From NCBI GenBank assembly GCA_963840925.1, contig CAWJAY010000004.1:1-64000 (forward strand): DNA of 64,000 nt, written 5' to 3'. Every line of letters starts with the position of its first letter. Position 1 is the first letter of the stretch. Both the position numbers and the translations under genes were made by a program. Positions 14,475 through 24,697 of this stretch are shown here, piece after piece. This DNA comes from DATAOG01 sp963840925. Lineage in GTDB: Bacteria; Pseudomonadota; Alphaproteobacteria; Geminicoccales; Geminicoccaceae. The notes beneath the pieces were generated by a model. The model made no database searches. It saw only the letters and a program-made list of their open reading frames with translations, and had not been told where the DNA came from.

Positions 14475-16702
14475 TCAGCCGCTGAAGCGGTTGCTCCTTG
14501 GAAAACCGTGCGGCGGCATGCGCCCGGCCTGGCCGCGGCGGCCGAGCCAGGGCGCGAGGTCGACAACCGTCCGCGTGCCCTTGGCGGCCGGCCAGCTGAG
14601 CCCCTCGGCGAGCTTGAGCACCAGCGCATCAGCAAGCTCGCCCTGGCGATAGCGCTGGAGCAGCACGCCCTTGCCACGCGCCATCACCGGCAGCTGCTCG
14701 AGCGGGAAGATCAAAAGCTTGCGGTTGCTGCCGATGGTCGCGACGTGGTCGCCCTCGGCCGGCACCGCGACCGCCAGGCGCTCACCTTGATCGAGATTGA
14801 AGACCTGCTTGCCGGTCCGGTTCTGGGCGGCGATCGCCTGCTCCTCGGCGATGAACCCGCGCGCCGCGCTGGAGGCCAGCAGGACCCTGCCGTCCGGGCG
14901 ATGGACCGCGAGCGCTCACCGGCTCGGCGCCGCGCGCGAGCTCGATGTGGACCCGCAGCGGCTCGCCCTGGCCGCGGCCGCCCGGCAGGCGCTCGACCGG
15001 CACCAGGTAGCCGCGGCCATCGCTGCTGATCAGCAGCAGCCGGTCGGTGCTCTCGGCCTTGAACACGAAGCGCTCGCCGTCGCCTTCCTTGTACTTCAGC
15101 TCGGCCTCGTCCTCGAGGTGGCCGCGCAGCACCCGGATCCAGCCCTGGCGCGAGCAGACCACGGTCACCGGCTGTCGCTCGACCGGCTCCTCGAGCGCCT
15201 CGGCATCGAGCAGCGGCAGCTCGGCCAGCAGCGTCCGCCGCCGCCCGAGCGGGCCATCGCCGAACTTGGCGCGGGTCGCCTCGATCTCGGCCTTCAGGCG
15301 CTCACGCCGCCTGGCCTCGTCGCTTGAGCAACCGGTCGAGCTCCCGCTGCTCGGCCCTGAGCTGCGCGCTCCTCTTTGGCCAGGGTCTGCTCCTCGAGCC
15401 GGCGCAGGTTGCGCAGGCGCATGTTCAAGATCGCCTCGGCCTGGACCTCCGACAGATCGAAAGCCTGCATCAATCGGGCCTTGGGCTCGTCCTCCTCGCG
15501 GATGATCCGGATCACCTCGTCGAGGTTCAGGTAGGCGATCCGGTAGGCGGCGAGCACCTCCAGGCGGTCGGCGATCTTGCCGAGCCGGAAGCGCGAGCGC
15601 CGGATCAGCACGACCATCCGGTGGTCGAGGAACGCGCTCAGCACTTGAGCCAGGCTCATGACCCGGGGCACGCCCTCGGCGTCGAGGACGTTCAGGTTCA
15701 GCGGCAGCCGGACCTCGAGGTCGGTCTGGCGGAACAGCTGCTCCATCAGCAGCTCGGCCGGCACGGTGCGCGCCCTCGGCACCAGCACGAGGCGCACCTC
15801 CTCGGCGGACTCGTCGCGCACGTCGGCGAGCAGCGCCAGCTTGCGCAGCGTCAAGCAGCTCGGCGATCCGCTCGATCAGGCGCGCCTTTTGCACCTGATA
15901 GGGCATCTCGGTGACCACGATCTGGTACTGGCCGTGGCCGAGGTCCTCGCGCTGCCAGCGGGCGCGCAGCCGGAAGCTGCCGCGGCCGCTCCGGTAGGCC
16001 TCGGCCAGGCTCACGAACGGCTCGACCAGCACGCCGCCGGTCGGCAGATCCGGGCCCCTTGACGTGCGCGAGCAAGGTCTCGCTCGAGGCGTCCGGGTCG
16101 TCCAGCAGATGGCACAGCGCCTGGCAGAGCTCGCCGGCGTTGTGCGGCGGCACGTTGGTCGCCATGCCGACCGCGATGCCGCTGGTGCCGTTGGCGAGCA
16201 GGTTGGGGAACGCCGCCGGCAGCACGACCGGCTCCTCGTCGCTGCCGTCGTAGGTCGGGCGGAAGTCGACCGTGTCCTCGTCGATGCCGTCGAGCAGCGC
16301 GCGCGCGACCTCGGTCAGGCGCGCCTCGGTGTAGCGCATCGCGGCGGCATTATCGCCGTCGAGATTGCCGAAGTTGCCCTGGCCGTCGACCAGCGGGTAG
16401 CGCTGCGCGAAGTCCTGGGCCAGCCGCACCATCGCGTCGTAGATCGCGCCCTCGCCGTGGGGATGGTACTTGCCGATCACGTCGCCGACCACGCGGGCGC
16501 ACTTCTTGTAGCCGGCGTCCGGGTCGAGCCGGAGCTTGAGCATCGCGTAGAGCACACGGCGCTGGACCGGCTTCAGCCCGTCGCGCACGTCCGGCAGCGA
16601 GCGCGCGGTGATGGTCGAGAGCGCGTAGGCGAGGTAGCGCTGGCTCAGCGCGTCGGCGAACGGGATCGGCTCGACCCCGGCGGGTGCGGGCAGGCTCGAC
16701 AT
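14475..16702 (-). CDS. parC: DNA topoisomerase IV subunit A ParC (about five frame breaks)
   Basis: Breakage-reunion subunit of topoisomerase IV, which decatenates daughter chromosomes. The start at 16702 gives PFADALSQRYLAYALSTITA. The active-site Tyr is in AAMRYTEARLTEVARALL. Other landmarks are DVRDGLKPVQRRVLYAMLK, NLLANGTSGIAVGMATNVPP and the C-terminal beta-pinwheel (VVCSRQGWIRVLRGH, LISSDGRGYLVPVERLPGG, VATIGSNRKLLIFP). The frame changes near 16055, 15855, 15360, 14925 and 14770. Summed length of about 742 residues matches the family. It follows recO (6-bp gap) in the lepB-rnc-era-recO-parC order. Confidence 0.94.
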
Positions 16703-16708
16703 GGCCCC

Positions 16709-17447
16709 TCACGCAGCTGGTGAACCGGCGGCGAGGCGAGCCGGCGCGCCAGCCGCTCGCGCGCGCTCGGCATCGGCCGCTCGCTGGCATCGAACAGGTG
16801 GCGGCGCAAGAACGCGCCGGTCAGGCGCAGGCCGGCCCGGAGCTGCGGCCGGATCGGCCGGCCCCTGGCCGAGCAGGAAAGCCCGGCAACGGCAGCAGGC
16901 GGTCGGCGTAGGCCCGGCACCGCCGCGGCTGACGGCGCGACCGGTGCGCGGCGAGACGTAGACCAGATCGGTCGCCGCGCCGGTCACCGCGCAGGCCGAA
17001 AGATCGAGCCCGAAGCCGAGTTCGGCGAGCAGGCCCAGCTCGAACCGGACGTAGCGCTCCAGCCAGTCAGCGCTCGCGGCGCAGCAGATCGATCCAGTCG
17101 TAGAACGCGGCGTAGAGCTGGGGATGCGGGGCGCGCTCGGGCAGCGCCGCCTCGAGCAGCGCGCAGGCCGCGCCGAGCCCCGCCAGCCGATCGGGGTCGT
17201 CGAGCAGCCGGGCCGCGACCGCCGCCTCGACCTCGGCGCTGAAGCTGCCGAGCTGGTCGGCGAGCCGCGCCCGCCAGGTCAGGCGCAGGCGGTTGCCGGG
17301 CTCGTAGCTCGAGCGGGCGCGCCGGCCGGCGCCGCCGCGTACCAGACCCGCGTGCCGGCCCTGCGCGGGCGTGAACACGCTGAGCAGCGCCGCGCTCTCG
17401 CCATGCCGGCGCGCCGCCAGCACGATGCCTTCATCCTGCCACTGCAC
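16709..17447 (-). CDS. recO: DNA repair protein RecO (frame breaks)
   Basis: RecFOR pathway protein that loads RecA on SSB-coated DNA. The start at 17447 gives QWQDEGIVLAARRHGESAAL and the OB-fold (LLSVFTPAQGRHAGLVRGGA, SSYEPGNRLRLTWRARL). After a frame change near 17065 come VRFELGLLAELGFGLDLSA and YVSPRTGRAVSRG. After another near 16930 comes LRAGLRLTGAFLRRHLFDA. The stop used here is at 16709-16711, just before parC. About 245 residues after correction. Flanked by era and parC. Confidence 0.88.
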
Positions 17448-17452
17448 CGGCG

Positions 17453-18376
17453 TCAGCCCGGGTAGTCGATGCCGAGCTCCCGGTAGCGCTCCGGGTCGAG
17501 CGGCCAGTTCTCGCGCACCTTGACGTAGAGGAACAGGTGCACCCGGGCATCCAGGATCCGCTCCAGCTCGGCGCGCGCGGCCTGGCCCACCGCCTTGATC
17601 TGGCGGCCGCCCTTGCCGAGCACGATCGCCTTCTGGCTCGCCCGCTGGACGTAGATCGTCTGGTCGATCCGAATCTCCCTTTCGTCGACGCTCGCGGTCC
17701 AGCCCTCGGTCTCGACGGTCAGGCTGTAGGGCAGCTCCTGGTGCAGCTGGAGGAACAGCTGCTCGCGGGTGATCTCGGCCGCCATCGCCCGCTGCGACAG
17801 ATCGGAGAGCTGGTCCTCGGGAAACAGCCAGGGGCCTTCGGGCAGCGCCTCGAGCAGCCAGGCGAGCAGGTCGTCGCAGCCATCGCCGGTCAGCGCCGAG
17901 ACGATGAACACGCGCTCGAAGCGGCCGCTCTGGTCGAGCTCGCGGATCAGCGGCAAGGTCGCCGGCGGCGCCACCAGGTCGAGCTTGTTGATCACGAGCG
18001 CAGCCCGGGTGCGGCGCGCGCGCAGCCCGTCCAGGATCGTCCGGCTGTCGGCGTCCAGGCCTCGGCTGGCGTCGACCACCAGGAGCGCGAGATCGGCGTC
18101 CTCGGCGCCGCGCCAGGCGGCCTTGACCAGCGCCCGCTCGAGCGGCTTTCCCGGGCGTGCGGCGAAGATCCCAGGGGTATCGACGAAGACCAGCTGAGCC
18201 CCGCCCCTGACCGTGATGCCCAGGATCCGCCGGCGGGTGGTCTGGACCTTGGGGGTCACGATCGAGACCTTGGTGCCGACCAGCCGGTTGAGCAGGGTCG
18301 ACTTGCCGGCGTTGGGCGCACCCAGCAGCGCGACAAAGCCGCAGCGCCGGGCCGCGTTCGGCTCGCCCTCAGCCAT
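17453..18376 (-). CDS. era: GTPase Era
   Basis: Ribosome-assembly GTPase that binds the 3' end of 16S rRNA. The intact protein has about 307 residues. The GTPase domain shows G1 GAPNAGKSTLLNRL, switch region PKVQTTRRRILGI, G3 VDTPGIFAARPGK and G4 NKLDLVAPP. The C-terminal KH domain is QKAIVLGKGGRQIKAVGQAA. ATG 18376 begins MAEGEPNAARRCGFVALLG; it lies 8 bp inside the rnc gene, so rnc and era are translationally coupled. The gap to recO is 5 bp. Confidence 0.97.
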   Translation of the reverse strand: MAEGEPNAARRCGFVALLGAPNAGKSTLLNRLVGTKVSIVTPKVQTTRRRILGITVRGGAQLVFVDTPGIFAARPGKPLERALVKAAWRGAEDADLALLVVDASRGLDADSRTILDGLRARRTRAALVINKLDLVAPPATLPLIRELDQSGRFERVFIVSALTGDGCDDLLAWLLEALPEGPWLFPEDQLSDLSQRAMAAEITREQLFLQLHQELPYSLTVETEGWTASVDEREIRIDQTIYVQRASQKAIVLGKGGRQIKAVGQAARAELERILDARVHLFLYVKVRENWPLDPERYRELGIDYPG

Positions 18377-19094
18377 CGCTCGGCTCAAGCTCGGTCGCGA
18401 GCGCGCCCAGCAGCCGCGCCGCCGCTGCTCGCTCGGCCGCCCGCTTGGAGCCGGCGACCGCGCTCGCCGGCGGCCGGCCACGAACCTGGACGCTGACCTC
18501 GAAGCGGGGCTGGTGCGCCGGCCCGGCGACCTCGACCACGCGGTATTCGGGCAGCGCCAGGCCGCGGCCCTGCGCCCATTCCTGCAGTGCGGTCTTGGGG
18601 TCCCGCGGCGGTGCTCGCATCGCCGTGAGGCGCGGGCCAAGGTGCCGTTCGACGAGCGCCGCAGCCGGCGCCAGGCCGCCATCGAGAAAGAGCGCCCCGA
18701 TCAGCGCCTCGAGACCGTCGGCGAGCGTCGCGGGCTTGCCCCGGCCGCCAGCGTCGTCCTCGCTGCGGGCGAGGATCAGGCAGTCGCCGAGCCCGATCTC
18801 GGCCGCGACCTCGGCGAGCATCGCGCCGTTCACCAGGGCGGCATGGCGGCGCGTCAGCCCGCCCTCGCCCTCGTTCGGGAACCGTCGGATCAGCAGGTCC
18901 GCGATCACCAGGCCCAGCACCCGGTCGCCGAGGAACTCCAGGCGCTCGTTGCTGCGCGCCCGGCGCCCGGCGCGCTCGGCGGCGCTGCTGTGGGTCAGCG
19001 CCTCGCGCAGCAGGGCGGGGTCGGCGAACCGGTGGCCGAGGCGCGCCTCGAGCGCGGCCGCGGCCGCGCTCAGCGCCGGCCGTGCGCCGCTCAC
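18369..19094 (-). CDS. rnc: ribonuclease III
   Basis: Cuts double-stranded RNA, processing rRNA precursors. 241 residues. The RNase III signature is NERLEFLGDRVLGLVIADLL and the second acidic cluster ADGLEALIGALFLDGG; a double-stranded RNA-binding domain is at the C-terminus (DPKTALQEWAQGRGLALPEY, SKRAAERAAAARLL). GTG 19094 is chosen because it overlaps the lepB stop as GTGA and gives the expected length. The 3' end overlaps era by 8 bp. Confidence 0.95.
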   Translation of the reverse strand: MSGARPALSAAAAALEARLGHRFADPALLREALTHSSAAERAGRRARSNERLEFLGDRVLGLVIADLLIRRFPNEGEGGLTRRHAALVNGAMLAEVAAEIGLGDCLILARSEDDAGGRGKPATLADGLEALIGALFLDGGLAPAAALVERHLGPRLTAMRAPPRDPKTALQEWAQGRGLALPEYRVVEVAGPAHQPRFEVSVQVRGRPPASAVAGSKRAAERAAAARLLGALATELEPSDG

Positions 19095-19872
19095 TCGATC
19101 ACGTTGAACAGCCGGCGGAAGCGGATCGTGGCGGGCCAGTTCCAGATCTCCCACAGACGGGCGCTGCCGTTGGTCGAAAAGAAGATGATCTCGGCCCGCC
19201 CGATCAGGTTCTCGACCGGGATGAAGCCGACGCTGTCGGTCCGGCTGTCTTGCGAGTTGTCGCGATTGTCGCCCATCGCGAAGACATGGCCCGGCGGGCA
19301 CCTCAAAGACCCGGGTCTTGTCGAACGCGCCCTGGGCCCTCGTCCAGGATGGTATAGCTGCGGCCATCGGCAGGGTCTCCCGGTAGCGCGGCAGCGGCCC
19401 TTGCGCCGGTGCCGTCGTCGTCGTAAAAGTCCTCCAGCCGCACGCGCTCCGCCGGCACGCCGTTGACGTAGAGAATGCCCTCCCGGACCTGGATTTTGTC
19501 GCCGGGCAGGCCGATGATCCGCTTGATGTAGTCGGTGCAGTTGTCCGAGGGCAGCTTGAACACGGCGACGTCGCCGCGCTCCGGCAGCGCGCCGATGATC
19601 CGGCCTTCGAACAGCGGCAGGCCGAACGGCAGCGAATACTTGCTGTAGCCATAGGCCATCTTGGACACGAACAGGTAGTCGCCGACCAGCAGCGTCGGTT
19701 TCATCGAGCCGGACGGGATGTTGAACGGCTCGTAGAGGAAGGTCCGGACCGCGAGCGCGATCGCGACCGCGTAGATCAGCGTGCGCGCGGTTTCCCAAAA
19801 GCCCTTGGACCGGGTGCGCGCGACCGCCACCTGCTTCCTCACCGCCGCAGTCCGCCCGGCGATGCGGCCCAA
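19091..19872 (-). CDS. lepB: signal peptidase I LepB (several frame breaks)
   Basis: Membrane-bound serine peptidase that removes signal peptides. A single membrane segment (TLIYAVAIALAVRTFLYEPF) precedes the nucleophile Ser in NIPSGSMKPTLLVGDYLFV; the general-base Lys is in YIKRIIGLPGDKIQ; box E is GDNRDNSQDSR. The C-terminus reads WPATIRFRRLFNVIE. Frame changes fall near 19400, 19370, 19335 and 19300, where RYRETLP, YTILDEG and FDKTRVFEVP are each in a different frame. The start is uncertain: the TTG at 19872 or a GTG ten codons later. Upstream of rnc, as usual. Confidence 0.93.
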
Positions 19873-20014
19873 CGCCGGCGGCGCCGGCAGCTGCGGCGCA
19901 TGGCCAGGGCGCTGATCGGGGCACGGACATGCTCGGGCTGGTAAGAAATCAGCACAGAACTTCCTTCATCGCCGGACACTAACCAACGCCTTCGGCCGTA
20001 AAGTGAACGTCCCG

Positions 20015-20437
20015 TCATCTGGGCGCGGTCAGGCCGTGCTCGCCGGTGGTCGCGCTGATGATCACGACCGCCTGCCCGAACGGCGGCTCGTCGGTCAGGC
20101 TGAGATCGATCCGCGGCGTCATGCCGGCCGGCGTCAGCGCCGCCAGACGCGCCGCAGCGCCGCCGGTCAGGCGCAGCAGCGGCTGCCCGGAGGGCCGATT
20201 CTCGACTCCGATGTCGCGCCAGTACACGCCCTGGCGAAAGCCGGTGCCCAGCGCCTTGGCACAGGCTTCCTTGGCCGCGTAGCGCTTGGCGTAGGCGGCC
20301 GCGCGGTCGCGCCGGCGCTCGGCCCGGGCCTGCTCCGCGGCGGTGAATACGCGGGCGAGGAAGCGCTCGCCGAAGCGCTCGAGGGTGCGCTCGATCCGGC
20401 GGATGTCGATCAGGTCGGTGCCGACGCCGAGAATCAT
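20015..20437 (-). CDS. acpS: holo-[acyl-carrier-protein] synthase
   Basis: Transfers 4'-phosphopantetheine from CoA to acyl carrier protein. The unbroken 140-residue protein begins MILGVGTDLIDIRRIERTLE with the catalytic Asp of the GTDLIDI motif; the second motif is YAKRYAAKEACAKALGTGF with the metal-binding Glu. Located directly upstream of lepB on the same strand, about 140 bp away. Confidence 0.96.
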   Translation of the reverse strand: MILGVGTDLIDIRRIERTLERFGERFLARVFTAAEQARAERRRDRAAAYAKRYAAKEACAKALGTGFRQGVYWRDIGVENRPSGQPLLRLTGGAAARLAALTPAGMTPRIDLSLTDEPPFGQAVVIISATTGEHGLTAPR

Positions 20438-20609
20438 CGCCGGGCCTGGCGCCGGCGGCCGCCCCCGGTCGCTCGGGGCCGGTGCTCCGGCGACGTCGCG
20501 CGCGCAGGACTCATCGCTGGCTCAAAGAGCGCGTCATCGGACCGCTTCCTGGTCATCTCGAACGGCCGCCAGCTTATAGGCGGCGCCGGCCGCGCTGACC
20601 AGGGTGAGA

Positions 20610-21203
20610 TTACGACGCGCCAATATCCGGCGAGGCCCCGGACGGGGCCAGGTCGAGCTTGGCGCGAGGCTCCGCCCGACGCCGTTCCCGGCGCTCGCGG
20701 CGGGCGGTCTGGTAGGCGGTCACCATGTGGACCACCGGGAAGTAGACCGCGAGCCCGGCGAGCGCGCCGAGCGTCACGCCACCGACGGTCATCGGCCAGA
20801 TCAGGGCGCCGAGCCCGTCGAACAGGCTGCCGAAATCGGACGCCTGGAACGCCTCGGTCGCCGGCGGCGCACCGCCGAGCAGGACGTGACCGAGCTTGAT
20901 GCTCGCCACGCAGAGGAACGGAAAAGTCCAGGGATTGCCGACCAGCGTGCCGACCACCGCGGCCAGATAATTGCCGCGCACGAGGAACGCGAGCAGGACG
21001 CTCAGCACCGTGTGCAGGCCCAGGAACGGGGTGAACGAGATCGCCGTGCCGCAGGCGAAGCCGGCGGCGATGCTGTGCGGCGTGCCAGGCAGGCGGGTCA
21101 GGCGCCTGGCCAGGTAGATGCCCAGCCGGCGCCAGCCCATGTGCGGCCACAGCCAGCGGTGCAAGCGGCGCCAGAAGGAGATCGGATGCCGGCGGCGGAA
21201 CAT
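20610..21203 (-). CDS. DUF2062 membrane protein
   Basis: 197-residue protein of the DUF2062 family; function unknown. The N-terminus is basic (MFRRRHPISFWRRLHRWLWP), followed by the family core HSIAAGFACGTAISFTPFLG and LVRGNYLAAVVGTLVGNPWT. Three hydrophobic segments follow, the last near VGGVTLGALAGLAVYFPVV, and then a charged Arg-rich tail. ATG 21203 is chosen because the family begins there although the frame is open upstream. It lies between rsh and acpS on the minus strand. Confidence 0.88.
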   Translation of the reverse strand: MFRRRHPISFWRRLHRWLWPHMGWRRLGIYLARRLTRLPGTPHSIAAGFACGTAISFTPFLGLHTVLSVLLAFLVRGNYLAAVVGTLVGNPWTFPFLCVASIKLGHVLLGGAPPATEAFQASDFGSLFDGLGALIWPMTVGGVTLGALAGLAVYFPVVHMVTAYQTARRERRERRRAEPRAKLDLAPSGASPDIGAS

Positions 21204-21334
21204 GGCGCGCAATCTGGGTTGGCGCTGGTTAAGAACTGATGATCGCCCGCGTCCGACCACGGTCGCCGGCGGAGTTGGCGCAGCAGCGCTCGCGGCGCCG
21301 GGACGGAGCGCGCCCCGGCGAGGCAGTGCAGACC

Positions 21335-23600
21335 CTATCCCTGGGTGCGCTCGACCGAGCTCACCACTGGGGTGGCGCGCAGCGTGGCCACGATCCGTTC
21401 CAGGTGATCGCGGTTGTCGACCTCGATGTCGAGAATGATCTCGTACAGTTCGGGCGTCCGGCTGCCGAACCGCAGGTCGACGATGTTGCCGGCCTGCTTG
21501 CCGATCACGGTGCTGAGCGAGCCGAGGCTGCCCGGCTGGTTGGTGGTCATGATCTGCAGGCGGGCGACCGCCTTGGCGTCCTTGGCCGCCGGGTTCCAGC
21601 CCAGATCCAGCCAGCGCTCGGGATCGTCGGCCTTGCGGCCGAGGACCGGGCAGTCGCTGCGATGGATCGCGACGCCGCGACCGGTGCGGACCACGCCGAC
21701 GATCGCATCGCCCGGAATCGGATGACAACAGCCGGCAAAGCTGATCGCTATGCCCGGCAAGAGGCCGCTGATCAGGCCCTCGCGGCCGTCCGGCGCCGGG
21801 CTCGGGCGCGGCCGGCGCAGCGGCACGACCTTGGCATCAGCCTCGGCGGCGGTGCTTGCCGGCGCCGCCGGTTGCTGGTCGCGGCGCAGCGCCTCGATCA
21901 CCACCCGGACGCCGAGCGCGCCCTCGCCGATCGCCGCCAGCAGGTCGTCGACCGACTTCTGGTGCAACCCCTCGATCACCGCATCCAGCCGCTTGTCGCC
22001 GATCGCGAGCCGATCCTTCTGGCCGGCGCGCTGGAGCAGTTCGCGGCCGTGGGCAATGAAGTCGTGGCGCTGGCGGGTGCGGAGAAAACGGCGGATCCGC
22101 GAGCGCGCCTTGCCGGTGACCACGAACCGCTCCCAGGCCGGCGAGGGCGACGCGTTCTTGCTGGTGATGACCTCGACCTGGTCGCCATGGTTGAGGCGGG
22201 TGCGCAGCGGCACCAGACGGCCATTGACCTTGGCGCCGATGCAGCCGTCGCCGACCTCGGAGTGGACGGCATAGGCGAAGTCGACCGGGGTGGCGCCCTG
22301 GGGCAGCGCGATCAGGTCGCCGCGCGGGGTGAAGCAGAACACCTGGTCCTGGAACATCTCGAGCTTGGTGTGCTCGAGGAACTCCTCCGGTCCCGACGCC
22401 TGCTCGAGAATGTCGAGCAGGCCGCGCACCCAGCGGTACTGCCGGCCGTCGGTCAGGTCGCGCTTTTGCTTGTACGCCCAGTGGGCGGCGACGCCCATCT
22501 CGGCGACCTCGTGCATGTCCCGGGTCCGGATCTGGACCTCGATGCGCCGCCGCTCGGGACCGAAGATCGTCGTGTGCAGCGAGCGGTAGGCGTTCGGCTT
22601 GGGGGTGCTGATGAAATCCTTGAAGCGCTCCGGCACCATCGCGTAGCGGCCGTGCATCACGCCGAGGGCGGCGTAGCAGTTGGGCACGCTGTCGACCGTG
22701 ATCCGGAACGCCATGATGTCGGACAGCTGCTCGAAGCTGATGTTCTTGCGCTTCATCTTGCGCCAGATCGAGAACGGGGTCTTCTCGCGGCCGTAGACCT
22801 CGGCCTCGAGCCCGGCGTCGTGCAAGGTCTGGCGCAGCTCGTCGACGATCCGCTTGATCAGGTTGCTGTCGTGCTTGCGCAGCTGGCCCAGACGATTGCG
22901 GACCGAACTCACGGGCGTCGGACCATAGCGCGCCGAACGCCAGGTCCTCGAGGTCGTCCTTGAGCGCCTGCATGCCGATGCGCTCGGCGAGCGGCGCGTA
23001 AATCTCGATCGTCTCGGCGGCGATCCGGCGGCGCTTGTCGGCGTTCTGGATAAAGTGCAGCGTGCGCATGTTGTGCAGCCGGTCGGCGAGCTTGACCAGC
23101 AGCACCCGGATGTCCTCCGACATCGCGAGCAAAAGCTTGCGGAAGTTCTCGGCCTGCTCGGTGTGGGAGGACTGCAGCTCGAGCTTGCTGAGCTTGGTGA
23201 CGCCGTCGACCAGGCGGGCGACCTCGGCGCCGAACAGCCGGTCAAGCTCGGCGAGCGTGACGCCGGTGTCCTCGATCGTGTCGTGCAGCAGCGCAGTCGC
23301 GATCGAGGCGCTGTCCAGCTTCCACGCGGACAGGATGCCGGCGACCTCGACCGGGTGGGAGAAATAGGGGTCGCCCGAGGCGCGCAGCTGGGCGCCGTGG
23401 GCCTTCAGCGAAAAGACGTAGGCGCGATTGAGCAGCTCCTCGTCGGCGCCCGGATCGTAGGCCTTGACCCGCTCGACCAGCTCGTACTGGCGCATCACCG
23501 CCCGGCGCGGCGGCGCCGGGGCCGCGAGCTCGATCGCCGCTGCCGCCCCGACCGGCAACGGCGCCGGCTCCACCGTTCCGCCCAGCGGGGTCATGGTCAC
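21335..23600 (-). CDS. rsh: bifunctional (p)ppGpp synthetase/hydrolase, RelA/SpoT family (one frame break)
   Basis: Makes and degrades (p)ppGpp in the stringent response. Order of domains: HD hydrolase (YFSHPVEVAGILSAWKLDSA, ALLHDTIEDTGV, LVKLADRLHNMRTLHFI), synthetase (REKTPFSIWRKMKRKNISFE, TPKPNAYRSLHTTIFGP, EVAEMGVAAHWAYKQKRDL), TGS (VFCFTPRGDLIALPQGATPV), and ACT at the C-terminus (IMTTNQPGSLGSLSTVIGKQ). An intact HDxxED-type hydrolase motif suggests both activities. The frame changes near 22906, where one extra G separates SDAREF from VRNRLGQLRKHD. Corrected length is about 755 residues. rpoZ ends 3 bp upstream of the start. Confidence 0.95.
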
Positions 23601-23603
23601 CGA

Positions 23604-23987
23604 TTACTCGTAAGGCGCGCCCTCGTCGAGCGTCGGCTGCGGCGCGCTACCGAGGTCCGGGTAGGGCTCCGACTCGAGCCCGGCAGCAAGCTGGGCGACC
23701 GGCTCGACCATCGGCTGGTCCTGATAGGCCATCATCAGGTCGTCCGGCTGATCCTCGATCTCGACGTGCCGGCGCAGGCCATGGATCAGCTCGTAGCGCA
23801 GGTGATCGAGATCAACCGTGCCGTCGGCGATCTCGCGCAGCGCGACCACCGGGTTCTTGTCATTGTCGCGCTCGACCGTGAGCGGGGCTCCGGCCGAGAC
23901 GTCGCGCGCCCGTTGCGCGGCGAGCATCACGAGCTCGAAGCGGTTGGGAATCCTGGTGACGCAGTCTTCGACGGTGATTCTGGCCAT
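23604..23987 (-). CDS. rpoZ: RNA polymerase omega subunit
   Basis: Small subunit that stabilises RNA polymerase; omega also contributes to a ppGpp site in proteobacteria. ATG 23987 gives MARITVEDCVTRIPNRFELV, the typical start, and MLAAQRARDVSAGAPLTVER. At 127 residues it has the longer acidic alphaproteobacterial C-terminal extension. It is immediately upstream of rsh, an alphaproteobacterial arrangement that links RNA polymerase and ppGpp synthesis. Confidence 0.95.
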   Translation of the reverse strand: MARITVEDCVTRIPNRFELVMLAAQRARDVSAGAPLTVERDNDKNPVVALREIADGTVDLDHLRYELIHGLRRHVEIEDQPDDLMMAYQDQPMVEPVAQLAAGLESEPYPDLGSAPQPTLDEGAPYE

Positions 23988-24028
23988 GGGCGCGCACTCC
24001 GGCGGCAATTCGACGATTTGCCAGTTAG

Positions 24029-24589
24029 TTAGCGCGTCGACCGGGATCCTGCAACCGAGCCGGCCCCGATTTCGTCCGAGGGAGGCTCGAGCGCTGCGAC
24101 AAATTGCCCGGCCGGCAGGGCCGCCAGCAGCTCCGACGCGGTCCGGCCGAGGACCGGATGGCGCCAGCCGGGCGCGATCTCGGCGAGCGGCGTCAGCACG
24201 AAGGCGCGCTCGTGCAGGCGCGGGTGCGGCAGGATCGGCCAGCCGGCCGGCGGCGGGCCGGTCCAGTTGCTATGCTCGTGATAGGCCAGCAGGTCGAGGT
24301 CGAGCAACCGCGGCGCCCAGCGCTGGCTGCGGCGGCGCCCGAAGCGCAGCTCGGTCTCGAGCAGCAGCGCCATCAGGTCCGGGGCTGGCAACGTGGTCTC
24401 GAGCTGCGCGACGCCGTTGACGTAGTACGGCTGGCCGTTGTCCGGGACCGGGCGCGTCCGATACCAGCGCGAGCGCTCGCGGATCGCGACCCCGGCCGCG
24501 CCGAGCGCGCCGAGCGCGGCCTCGAGGGTGGCGCGCGGCGGGCCGAATTCCGCGCTTGGCAGGTTGCCACCGAGACCAATAAGGATCAT
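24029..24589 (-). CDS. folK: 2-amino-4-hydroxy-6-hydroxymethyldihydropteridine pyrophosphokinase
   Basis: Folate pathway enzyme transferring pyrophosphate from ATP to the pterin. 186 residues. Motifs: LIGLGGNLPSAEFGPP at the start, RERSRWYRTRPVPDNGQPYY, the ATP and magnesium site RWAPRLLDLDLLAYHE, and ILPHPRLHERAFVLTPLAEI. It precedes rpoZ by 41 bp and heads the minus-strand run. Divergent from the NYN-domain gene. Confidence 0.95.
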   Translation of the reverse strand: MILIGLGGNLPSAEFGPPRATLEAALGALGAAGVAIRERSRWYRTRPVPDNGQPYYVNGVAQLETTLPAPDLMALLLETELRFGRRRSQRWAPRLLDLDLLAYHEHSNWTGPPPAGWPILPHPRLHERAFVLTPLAEIAPGWRHPVLGRTASELLAALPAGQFVAALEPPSDEIGAGSVAGSRSTR

Positions 24590-24697
24590 CTTTACCTACT
24601 CCCGCCGACCGGCGCGTCGGGGCCGGTGCGGCTGGCTTGAGAGGCGCGGCTCATCGTTATGTAGGGTGAGCCGATACACCATCGGAGGTTGACCCTA

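Noticed and set aside
24660..24690. Promoter (TTGAGA / TATGTA) for the NYN-domain gene
   Set aside because: The spacing is only 15 bp and the boxes are weak; not reported as a feature.
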